64,000 bases of DNA from Panopea generosa (lineage: Eukaryota > Mollusca > Bivalvia > Adapedonta > Hiatellidae), in assembly GCA_029582155.1 (NCBI GenBank), contig CM055899.1, positions 55,757,853-55,821,852 of the forward strand, read 5' to 3'. Positions 1 to 13,229 of this stretch are shown here, piece after piece. The notes beneath the pieces are model-generated. The model had not been told where the DNA came from. It searched no databases and saw only the letters and a program-made list of their open reading frames with translations. The number at the start of each line of letters is the position of its first letter. Position 1 is the stretch's first letter. A program made the position numbers and the translations under genes.

Positions 1-188
1 TAAATAAAGATTCAACAATTCGTTGTAGTAATTCGTGTTTTCAAATGGAAATTTTTTATATTGATTTAAATTAGTGCACTTCCATTCATGAGGCTCAGTT
101 TCTCATAAGCAAATTCATATCTTAATGTTATAATAATGATTATAGCTAAGAAAACATACTATTATATCAAATGTCTGTACTCTTACAG

Positions 189-262
189 AAGAAGAGCGTG
201 TTGTCAAACCGTCAGAAGATGTCGATTCTGACAAACTGCAAACCTTTTTGGAAGATATCGAG
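189..262 (+). CDS. ROCO gene exon a: linker between P-loop and G3
   Basis: The exon has acceptor TCTTACAG before it and donor GAG|GTAGGT after it. It starts with two bases of a split codon and ends on a whole codon, giving 24 residues (EERVVKPSEDVDSDK and on). This acidic stretch fits the region between switch I and G3 of molluscan Roc domains. It is the weakest exon on similarity, but both splice sites are good and the phase fits exon b directly. A further small exon before 2800 cannot be excluded. Confidence 0.6.
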
Positions 263-3200
263 GTAGGTAGGAAATATTTTTATATATAATTGTGTTAACA
301 TTTCACCAGCTACCCACATATTCCAGGCGATGGACTTTTACAAGAGGTATTTAGAAATCATTATGTGCCTTGACCGAACCACTTAATGATTACTTTCAGT
401 GTTTCATATTTACATGTATCTTTGGACATTTGTTGTGATACAATCAGCGTTTCCGCGATGTAACTATTGATTATACAGTAACGGTTAGCAATGTCACTAA
501 CAAACTTGTTAACACGAAATGGCTTTGCAAGAGGCATGACCGTGCATGTTCTGTTAAGGTCTCACTGAACAATTACCTCCCTTGCATGACGGTAGAAAGA
601 TTATTACGCCCAAGAAATTAGAGCTGTGTAAAGCGGTTGGGTAATTTTTTTTTTAAAAATGCATAAAATGTCATATTTCTTTGTGCATATGGGAACATTG
701 GAACATTTTCATGATTTCTGCAAAGTTTGGGTGACCCTGGGAACTGTTTGATGATGCTATAACAGTTTAAATATGCGTAGTGATACACTGCAACAAATGG
801 GCAGAATTGTCAAAAATGAAGGGGTGCCATCAAACCATCGGAATTGTGAAAAAGCAACCTGGTCAACCCCATGTTTTTCTCTGCATATTTGGACCAACAG
901 AGGACTATCTATGGGAATAAGGCACTTTTAGAACCATTGGTAATGTATCCAGTGTTCCAGAAGTGCATGTCTTTATATGAAGAACAGTACAAAATTAATT
1001 GGTGTGTGAGACGTTAACCGAACAGGCTTGCAAAGAACTAAACTCGGAGATAACATTACTTTGCACTTGCTAGGTGAAGATCATATCTAAATAGTATTAA
1101 ACTTGTTAAAGCAAAATCTTCAATATGATCATCGAGTAATGGATTTAAACTCAAGTGTAAACTAAAAAATAGCATTGATTATATTAAATATATACATGTA
1201 CGTACATGTCCAAAAACAGGCAATTACATCATGAATCCAGCATATACCGATAACATATGTTTGTTGACCCTCGTAAAATCAGTAGCCAATGTTAGAGAAA
1301 AGTAGCGTTAATGTACAAATAAGTATAGTTGCAATTCACTTTGGTTTGTATGTACGTTTGTCGGTTTTCGGTTATTATCTTAAATATTGATATATCACTT
1401 ACTGTGTTTTTAGTAATTCCATTGTGTTTGGAAATGATAGCTTAGATTGTTTAAACAAATCGGATATGATTGTTCCAACAAATTGTAATGACTGTTTTCA
1501 AGAGAAAATTTATACAGACCTGTATGCATCTCAATTCACACATATAACATTAAATGTGCTTGCGGTACTCCTATCGATTTTTTACATCTAGCATAAATTA
1601 TCAACATTCTGTACACGTGTCCTATACACTCTCATATTTCTTTTGAGCTTTGTTCCTTTAATACAGTACCGCAGTTTCTCGTTAACTGCTATTCGTAGCG
1701 GCACACATTTTTTCACCGATTTACCCTTATAAAATTATCAAAATTAATTTCAGATCGTTTCTAGTAACATTTTTAGATTACATAATTTATTTCATGTGAT
1801 AAGATTGTAACTTTAATTCCGATGATATGCACCGGAGTTCATTTAAACGCGATATTAAAAACAACCAATGTTGAACATTCAAGACTGATTGCACAGGACA
1901 AAGTCATGAATTTTACATATTTTAAATTTTATGCAAATTACAATAATATGACCGAATAAAAAAAGAAAGTGTTGTTCATACTATTTCTTTTCATTAACTC
2001 GAATTTAAATTAAAATTGAAACATTTGAGAATTTGATGTCGTCTGAAATCATAGGCAAATGTCGTGTGTTTTCAATGTTTTATTTTGATAAAGAGACATG
2101 CAACATAATATCAATTTTTGCAAAGACGAAAATAACAGGAAGGAATATTTATTTTCTGAATTTAAATTAATATCAGATCCCCTTAAGTTTGACATAGCAC
2201 CACATTGATATTTGCAAGTATACTTTGCATAGTAGGTTCTTAATATTTTAGTAAATTATAATTCTAAAAAATTATAATTCTGAACATATCAACAGTATGG
2301 AAGAAATACTGATATTAAATATTCAGTTAAACGCGTTATTTTATTGTAGATATTACAGTTCGTGTGGTAAATGTATCTTTGATTCAGGAAATGAAGAGTT
2401 TTCTGTGTGTGACACCCTCATTGTCACATTGATTGGGGTGGGGGCAGTATTAATTTTTAATATATATTTCACAGGTAACTTTATTAATAAAAAATTTGGA
2501 CCAGCACTTCTATAAGTTTTATAATGTGTTTAAATTTTGTAAAGTTTTTGATAAACAGTTGAATTAAACGGAGCGGACAAATCAATTCACTTAATTGAAA
2601 ATGATCGTCTAACAATCATTAAACTATCCAAAAACACGACATAATAATTGTGTCGACTTCCCGAAATGTTAAACAGCATTTAAATGGTCGTTAATTGATT
2701 CTTCCTACAATAAGGAGTTTTGATACATATTAAGAACACATTATTATAGTCGAACAAATATCGCAATTAAACGTTTAATGCATTCATGTTGTATTGTAGA
2801 TTACTCAGAAAACGACTTTTGGAAATGAACACCATTTTGCTGACCTGTCTATCTGGGATTTCGCTGGACAATATGTGTTCTACGCCACCCACCAGGTGTT
2901 CTTATCACCAAGAGCTGTGTATCTTCTTGTCACCGACATGTCCAAACACATTGATGATGTTGTGAAAGGAGACGACAGTTATTTTAACACCAGTGGTTCA
3001 AACAAATGTAAAATATCTGGTAAGTTTAACTTGTTAAATAGGAATTGCTTCTTGTTAACATTTATTAATAATTCTAGATCAATAACGAGGCAAGTTATAC
3101 AGTAAAATGTCAAACTAGAAACCGTAGAAAAACGATATCAGTGGCTTGCAGGAAACATTGAAGTCAATGTCGGGCACAGGACAAATGAAAACTGAACACA

Positions 3201-6200
3201 TGTTGAATTAAATGAGACACCAATTACATCTCAAACTCGAATATTGAAATTGGCATGTTCACCGTTGTAATAATTATTATTCTACGTTACATGTATGCGA
3301 ACTCATAAAGCCTAAATTTCTGTATTATTTTACTGTAAAATACTATTTTAAATGACATATGTAATACCAAACGATAGACCTTAATTTATACCGGATTATA
3401 AAATAAAAAACGAAGAATACAATTAACGTTTTTTAAAATATAACAAATTCCATAACACTATATATTTCAGCTATAAAATAACAAGTTAAAGGTGTTAAAC
3501 AAACAGATAGAATTTTTAAAACTAATTATCGTTCAAAACAGTATCAATCGTTATTACACGTCTTCTCACTGCACATATCCGACATCCGTAAAACTGGGAA
3601 GGGGCATTAAGTATTACCCCTGTCCTGCTCGTTCGAGTTCGATTTTAGTTAGTTGGTTAATGTGTTAATGCTATAATTTCGATATATCTGTGTCCATGTT
3701 GTATTCGAGATATTTTTTTGTTGATTTCCGACATGCCTAAGAAATTTAAAATTCATTAAACTAACTAGGCTAGGATCTGTTTGATTCATGTTTTTTTTAC
3801 ATTAAAATTATATGGGTTAAAACTTGGTATTCGGGGTTTAGTCCGTTAAATAAGCTATTTTCGGGAACCTTTTAATATCCATTTATCTGACAATGTAAGT
3901 TCTCAGACTAAGTTGTCTTATATGTTATGTCCCCTACCGCATTCGAACATGAAACGTCTTCTTTGGCTTTGTCTACTCGTATTTAGAAAGAAATGAAAAG
4001 TAAATATCAGATGAGTGGCGTACAGGCCTTATATATGTCCCTTATTTAATTTGTCGCAATATAGACATATAATTGCATCATGGAAGTTTTTTTCTGATAT
4101 TTATGTTTATCAGCTTTACACTTATTGTTATAGATGTCGAATAATACTAATTCAATCCATATACTTTGTACAGACTACGTTAGTTACTGGATGAACTCGA
4201 TCCATGGGTACTGTCCATCTGACAAAACTGGTGTACCGCCCGTGATCCTGGTAGGAACACATGCCGATAAGCTGAACAAGGTGAAGCAAGTTATACAGTC
4301 ATATATATAATAAATGCATTGGATTTGAACCATCATGCATGCTGCAATTCATTTATTATTTTAACATAGATCAACCACATTATATCACATAGAATACGGT
4401 GCAAAAGTGCAATAATACATGACGTATTGTTTATATTAATTGTTTAATTTGACCACTGATTTGCCGTTCGGTGTTCTTCGTATAACTATACTATTGAGCG
4501 TAGGTTACCGAGTTACCATTCATCTTGCCTGCACATATCAATGACGTCATGGAAAAATGGCGTTATGTTAAGACGTTACGTCATACGATGACTCACGGAA
4601 ATTAATTTTTGGGATGTTTACTCGTTCCTCCTAGAGGATCTCTAAACATAAATGGTAAAGGTATCATTTTCCTGAGTTATGTTTTTAAAATCGCTTAACA
4701 CATCCCATTAATAACAAGTATTCATTAAAAGGTTTTCATTTACAATATCAAGGCCCATGAACATCAGTAATAATAATAAAAAAATAATTTCTGCTTTTCA
4801 ACATCCAACAGAATTCAAAGAAAAAATAAAGAAAGAAATAAAATTGGGTCGTATTGCAGGCCCTTTTTGTTTGAAACCAATTTCCATTCTTCGATTGTCT
4901 CCATTAGCTCCATGCCAAAGTCGGATGGAAAACTGAGATAAATAACCCATTTGTCATACCCAGAGGGGAATATTGTAAATGATTTTATAGATAAAAATGA
5001 CTGCACTGTTTATTACTCAAAGTTTAATGAAGTTTTTAAATATAGTTAGAAGCCTAGGCCCCATAACATTTTTGACAAAAATGGACATTAAATCTGCCTT
5101 TAGGCTTATATCAATTTATCCAGGCGATTTTGACAATGATTACATAGATAAATGTCTCCCAATGGGTTGCTCCATTTCGTATTCAATTTTTGAAAAGTCT
5201 TCAACATTTATACAATGGATGGTTGCAAAGATATCGGGAAAAACACACTTCAAATGACTTCGATGATTCATAATTTTAGGTCATAAGGCGACAAATGAAT
5301 GTAATGAAAACATTTGTAAACAATTTGGTGTTCCTATGGCTGATGATAAAACAACAGGTCCAACCACAGTTTTGTTTTTTCGTGGTATTGAATTAAATAC
5401 AAATGAAATTGTTTTACGATTTCCACAGGACAAGATAGTAGTATAGCAAAATCCAATTAAAACGTCATTTAAAAAAAATGATACTTTAAAGAACTTTAAA
5501 TTCTCTGGTCGGCATTTTGACTTTTGCACACGAGTAGTTCCAGCAGGCCGGGCATTCAACAGACGGTTTATGATGCAATGTCTGGAATAAAAAGACCCTA
5601 TCATTTCATTCGAGTTAATAACGGAATGAAAGCTGATTTATTGATACAGTTATCAATTTCAATGGTCAAATTGTCAAAAGACTCGCAATGGACATATAAT
5701 ACGAAATTAGAATCAAATACCTATAGTGACGAGTCAGTTGAATTGGGTTCTGGAGCATTTTTTAAAGGTCAAGTGGTTTTCCTTGGTTGGCCATCTTTCT
5801 GAAAAGAAGGACCTATTTTCAACGATATTTCGTTCGAAGAATTAGTGCCGATTGTTTTGGCACTACATGTTTGGGGAAATCAAATTAGAAATAAAAAAAA
5901 TACATTTCCGCACCGATAACACGGTGTTATTGGGATAGAGTCCGACCATTAGTGCCAGAAGAAAAACAAGAACCAGTGTCCATTCCGAAATATTTCCAAA
6001 CTCTGCTCTTAGAGGTGTGTAACAAAGTTAACATTTTTACACATAAAATGACTACACATAACCCTTAAGCTTTAACAATACTCTTTATGTACAGGTACGG
6101 TAATTACATGTAATTACATAAATGATAGTGAACACTTTTTATATGCAGACTGCACAGTATAAAAGGGTCAGTTGTATTGGTTATTTGAGAGAGGAAGATG

Positions 6201-9200
6201 TGTTGTGTTGCATAAAGGTCTGGGACCTTACATAGAGATAGGAATATGATTTGTTGAAGTTGAATGCAAGATGAGGCGAGAATGATGATATGAAGTTTGG
6301 TGAGTGAAACATTACTAATATTTAATATTGCTGGAATTATGGTTTTGTCTTATATTGGGTATTGCATAAATTCAAATAACTTTCGCTATGTAATACAAAG
6401 TTGATATGTAAATACGATTTACGCGAGAAAATTATTATTAAATTCATCAATACCATTTCTATATAGTAAAAGCAATTTCCTTTAACTTATAGAAATATCT
6501 CCTCCTTTTTGGTCTTGGTGAAAAATGGATGGAATGTCGATTCGTAGACCATAAAATTACGAAGTACCAAGATGAATACATATTGATTCTATGGTGGACA
6601 AGAATTCCCAAAATGTCAGCTTGTTAGAGAATGGAACTATGAGACGTGAAAAACAGTTTATATATTATTATGTAATTGGATACACGAAGCATATAGATTC
6701 CATGGTGACGTAAAATTCCACGACTAGATATGCTATGATATAGCATTTTTTCTATGAAGATGTGAAGTGCATAAATTATAAGAAATATTAAACAATTATA
6801 CGAGAGTGCAGAAGTGACATAAAGTCTAGCATTTTATGATACATGTATATGCTACTAGTTGTTGTGTTACAATATATTACAGTTTAGGCTGTTTGAGAGA
6901 GGAAAATTGATATATAATATATCCATATATTGTCATACATTATATTTTTCTTGAATCCACATTTTCTCTTCTTTAACTGTCTCTAACTTTTCTATCTAAC
7001 TATCTCTCTGATTTATTAAATTGAATTAAATTACATAAATTTATACCGGTGTAATAGTTGTTTATGATAACAATATCTTTACTGAACAAAATGACAACAT
7101 AAACATTGTCGCAAGGTGAAATGAATAGATTTATAGAAGCGTCTTTGTCTGAAATACACATATATAGCTTATAATAGAGGCTTTTAGTTTTTCAGCAAAT
7201 TTAGATAAAAACACAAATTACAAGAAAGGTGACCACCAGATATTCAGCATATGACGCAATTTGTAGCATACCTTTCCCTACTTGGTTTGGCAGACTCCAC
7301 TGTCCGTTTATACTTGGCAGGAATTGGTTATAGCTGCAAGATGCAAGGATTAACCGATTCTACTCAAACATTTGTTGTACATGTATGCACAATGTTGGAA
7401 GGAATGAAAAAGATACGATCTTTTACTGATACAAGATACCAAACTATATGTCACTCTGAATATGAAGTTGCCCTCTTTAAGGCAGCATTCATAATAACAT
7501 TTTTTTTGATTTCTCAGAGTGGGTGAAATAGCATCATTTAGTACCGAAAATGCTGGGAAAACGTTACATGTAAACGATGTGCATATAAATTAACAGTAGC
7601 AGACAGTGTCAATAAAAATTGCTTCTTCGAAAACTGATCAGTATGGATTGGATTCAATGATAGTTCTCTCTAGGAAAGATGTCTATTGACGCGTATCAGT
7701 TTTCTGCTATTCTAAATAAATCCATAAGAGCACTCAAATTAGACACTGTTCGTTTTAAATCACATTCATTTAGAATTGGAGCTTCCACAACTGCGCCCAT
7801 GCTTGGCATATCTGATTATATAAAGATATCTTGACCGGTGGAAAGCAAATGCATTCGATAAATACATCAGAATACCATCCAATAAACTTGCCATTTTATA
7901 GTGAATGAGGAGCATGATAAAACTTAAAAAAACCTGCATAATAAGAGGAAAGTTAGGTGAGATTCGAGTCGGTCCATACAAGAAATGGTAGCTACCACCA
8001 TCAACTTAATGTCCAGAATGATATCACACTTTTTAAGTTTTTTTCAGAGAGTCAAATGTCGCTGTGGATCGTCGGATCATCATTGATCAATTTGGTTTTC
8101 ATCACCGCCAGAGGTAGAACATAGGGAAGTAATCTAGGTTAGAAAGAATAGGAATAGATGTCTGGTGGCAGTGAAAATGTGATTTCAGTTCGATGGACTT
8201 GGTCAAAAATGTGATTAATTGTTGAATTTCAATGAATCGCCCAATATATATTAAACGTTAAATGTGGCGGTAATGATATTGGTGACGTCCGACTTAAAGT
8301 ACTAAGAACAAACATAAGGAAATACATTTATGAAATTTGGGAAAAAACGAAAATGTTTTTTTCTCAAATATTACCATGATTAAAGTATAGACATGGCATA
8401 TCAGGACAATGAATAAAATCCTTGAATCAAGCCAGACCAAGGGTAAATTCGTACATAGGAAAATATGGATTTCAATTGGGGGGACATACATTCGGTACCC
8501 TGACATATCGAGTCGGACGGTCTGCTTTTGGCAGAGTTGGGCACAAATTTATTCATAAATATTATTCAAGCTTCAATCTGAGAGTGTTGGTCTATCCTTC
8601 AGAATAAAATTTAATATGTGTTTTGATAGTTGTGTTGAATGATGCAAGATGAAACTTGGTCGATGGCGAAATATATTTTGTTTGATAACCGTTGATGCGT
8701 TCACTTCCCCCACTTTGGTGGCGGTGAAGGGCCATGTTGATTAACAATTATCATGTCCCTTCATTTGGCGGTAAACGCGAACTCAACAATATACAATTAA
8801 ATATGAAAGTCAGCAGTGCCTAGCCACTGAATATGAGCACAGTGCTGGGTAATTAACTTTGAACGCTACTGTTCCTCTTATCTGCAAAAGGCGTGGTAAT
8901 CGTTTTGAATTCAATTTGACATTGGATAATAATGTATTCCTGTTGGGGCATGTTCAAAATAGGTGGCCTGTTTGGGCAATTGAATAATAACATTATGCCT
9001 GTTGGTGCAATTGCATTATAATTCTATGCCTGTTGGGGCAATTCAATACTGAGTGTATGCCTGTTGGGGCAACTGAATAATAATTGTATGCCTGTTTGGG
9101 CAATTGAATAATTGCTAGCCTGTTGGGGCATTTGAATAGTAATCATGGCCGTGGACAAGTTTTCGCAAACAATAAAACTGTAAATTATTAAAACGTTTTA

Positions 9201-12200
9201 CTTTCTTTCGGTATATGTTTAATGAATATCAAATGGGATAATTGGATCGATTGTCGAATTGCGAGTATACACAAAAACATTGGGATTATTTAATCTATTT
9301 TCTTCCTATAAACTGTCACTTAAAGGTCTGAAATAAGTATTTATGTCAGATTATCTATGTGTATCTGTAGAACTACAACTCCTCCTAAATCTATGCCCAA
9401 TTATGGTTTGTCTTTATCCGTTCATTCGTCCGTCTAAGTTAACAACTGTTTACAGATTAATAACTTCTACATGATGTATATGTTTTTAATGTACACTTTT
9501 ATTAAATGCATGTCAAGTTTGGTATGTGTCAGCGTCGATCAAATTTTAAGGAACTGTTGGCCTGTTTTCTGGTTAGTTATCGTTAAAATTGATTTCCGAT
9601 CAACAGCAGGGATATTTGTGTTGACATACACATTACTAAGATATAATTTAATCATGTAAGCGAGACTTGTCATCACAAAATAAATTGTTAAAAAACTAGT
9701 TTTAATGTTTGAATAAACCATGTGATGGACAACGTAACAGTATAGAAATCGAAATAATCTAACACCGCAACACTTGAATAAAACTGCTGCAAACAATAAA
9801 CCGATTCTAATATCCCAAATCTATTAGAATAGGATAACGATTGAAAATATTATCAAAATCTGGAAATAAAGAACGTTTAGTTCATTCGTAAAAGGTAGAT
9901 GACCCTTCATTTTAGGCTTTATTTGGTATAACAACTGTCAGCTTGAATACATACAATGCACTATACAATAACGTTTAGTCTTATAATGATAACTTACACT
10001 TATTACGTGTATTTTATTCTAGTCAGTTTTGGCATATTCCCGATGGATTCCCCTTTTATATATTTAAAAACAAAGTTTATTTTACGATCGTGTCTTTTTT
10101 AGGGTAGCACATTTCTATGAAATGCCATTTTAAATGATTTTTGTATTGTACCTCTGTTTTTGCATTCATCTAGTATATATTGTATTACAGAACGCACAAG
10201 ACGAGATGTCTGAAATGTACTTCGACGCTTTGAGAAATTTCTTATCAAAAAGTGTCACTCTGAGTCATTTGGCAGATGAAGAGTTTGCTGTGAACAATAC
10301 TATTGCAGATGATCCTGCTATAGATGGACTGAAGAAGAAGATACTCGAAGTCGCATCGCAACAGGAATACTGGGGCGAATGGATACCCGTCAAGTGGATA
10401 ACACTTGAAAGGGCGTTTGACGAACCTAGAGATCGAGGTCTTAAGGTAATTTTCGGCATTGGATATGTTTTTTCAAAAACTTACAAGAGCCGTAACAAAG
10501 ACGGCAGCGCTCTAGATCATTCTAAATACTCAAAATAAAGAATATAAAGCAGTCAATAACTGAAAAGAAAAATGTTTTTGAGCGCCAGATGGAAACATAT
10601 CTTCATATTTAAAAAGAGCATAGCTCATGTTACCTTAAAATTAAAAGAGCAAGGTAGACTATTTACGTCTGTAGCAAGCATTATACAGATGTTTGGAATA
10701 AAAACGCTTCAGAAAATTAATATAGGGAACTTAAGCTATTGATTAAAATGTATGTATGGAGTGAAACATTATTTTCATTATTTAGTTATAGTCAACTTAA
10801 ATATTTTAACCCAAAAACAAATCTCAAAAGTTTTATATTTGAAACCTATACACACACTTTCAATCAACAGCATTAAAGAAAATTAAAGTTATTGATCCGT
10901 TTATTTATTTTTAATAAAATTTGACTATGACACAATTAGCCTCAAAGCAAACTCGAGCTTCTTTTCTTCGGTAGGAAGCTATACACAAAATGCAATCAAT
11001 CTATTATGAAGGAAACATGCTATTAAGCGGAAATATTTGTTTCTGTTTTTAAAATAGTTTATGCTTACTTATTTTACTTCGATTGTGAAACAAGTTCTTA
11101 CAACTTAGGCGAATCACGGTCGAAGATTTACTGGTTAGAACCAGTACTAAACATATACGGAAAAAGTGTCTTGCTCAAGGACACCACACATACATGTAGC
11201 CGTGGCAAAGGATCGAACCCACGATGCTCCATTTTTTTGGTTTGATCCTCCACCATGTTTTAAAAATCGGTCAACTTGACCAAATTTATATCAAAATCAT
11301 TTTTTGTTCACGTTTGCTCCCTATAAATAAAGTATCGCCACTATATCGTAAGTAAAAAATACTAAATACGTTATTGACCGGAATTTTTCTATCGCCCAAC
11401 CCAGGCATGTAAAGTAGTAACAACTTTTAAAAGGCATAAATTGTGGAGTTAAAAAGCATTCCAATGTAAGACTCGGTGACAGTACGTGTCAACTTAAATT
11501 GAATAGTTCGAAGCTATTAAACGTTTGTTACATGTTCTGATGGAAGCAGATGCGATCGCCGGTGAATGAATTGTTCCCAAAGTTCATACAACCATAACTT
11601 GACTGACTCCAGGTACAAGAGATGTGTATTATTGACACACTTTGTAATGTATGTTTAGTTCCTAGAATAACATGAAATATGGTGACAATGACAATTATAT
11701 GGTGTTATGTGACTCATCTTTTGTCATTGATTTTCAATCGAGTATTCTATTAATGGAGTAAAAATGGTTTCCCTGCTAATACTAAGAAACAAAACGCATG
11801 TAACTTAGTCAAAATGGCATCGAGCCCCTGCGAAGAAAAGTTTCCGGAATTGAACTATGAATGTTCTTGTCCACAGTTTAATATAATATATTATTGAATC
11901 AATGATAGGTCATCGAGATTGCTGCCATTGAATCTATAAACTCAAGTTTGCCAGTTCCATTGAGGTTGCCTGAAGAACTGCAGGTCTTCCTCCGATTACA
12001 ACATGATTTGGGCACCATTGTGTACTTCAGGTATGTAATAATGCAGTTTATTAGTTGCTTTTAGTAAAAGCAAGATTTTGCGTTAGACAAGTAAAAAGTA
12101 AATAAAATAATGTTTTTTTTTAATTGAATTTACGAATAAACTGTTGACTTTGGTAAAACAATGAAAAAAAATCAGTACAATATCACGATTTTTGATGCAG

Positions 12201-13010
12201 CATATTATGCTTCTATATGACAATACATAAATCATAGGATATCTTCTCATATGACTAGTTCATGAGTACAATCAGTGTTTGCATTTTGTGTTAATATTAT
12301 AATATTGTACGTTGCATACGGTTGTGACGTGAACGCGTTTTACCCATAGAAACCAGCACTATTGGTATATTTTGTTTTCCCATTCTGATACTTGTTACAC
12401 AAAAAATATCGTTCGTCTATTTTGTTTATTTCACACCAAATTGTTTGAATACTATCGACTTGACCACAGTACAAACGGCATTTCAATATTTATATACCAT
12501 GGGTAGACTTGAAGGAAATGAAATAGGTTTTATTATATTGATAAAAATGTTGACAACTCTGAATGAAAGATATTCTCACCATGGTTATATAACATTACAT
12601 ATTTCTTATTTGTTTTACATATCACATGCAGTTTTAATTATCGATTGATTGAGATACCATAACTGAATCAGTGTATATTTAGATAAGTCAGTAGGTTGAT
12701 ATTATGGGTATAAGTTTTGTTCCTTAATATAACCTGTTACTTATAACTCAAAAAGGATTCAAAGTGTATGTACAAATAAATTGTATGATGTTAAAAAGGT
12801 AACGATCAAGAGACATAGTAGGTGTGAAAGAAAACGAAAATGTGTTATTGTTATCCATACAACACAAGTGTGTAGGATCTTAAACATTAAAGCTTCCATT
12901 TATTACAAAATTAGTTATTATTCCTCACTAGATATGCAAATTACACCAGTCATTCAAAACTCCGGCAGCATTTCTATCTTTGTCTCTCTTTTTCTCTTTC
13001 TCTCACTCTC

Positions 13011-13059
<49 letters not shown>

Positions 13060-13155
13060 AAATAAAAGAAGTTAAACTTCTTTTTTGTGTTGGTGTTACA
13101 TTGTAACAGTTAAAACTTGACATATATATATATATATATATAACTTTAACATAGT

Positions 13156-13229
<74 letters not shown>

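Larger units (their letters stand above)
4281..10190 (+). other. 5.9-kb ROCO intron carrying a DIRS-like fossil and a minisatellite
   Basis: The intron runs from the exon c donor to the acceptor TGTATTACAG. It contains the DIRS-like element (about 4.8-8.6 kb) in the same orientation as the gene, then a 30-bp minisatellite (8.9-9.1 kb), then about 1 kb of AT-rich sequence with no recognised feature. Confidence 0.6.
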
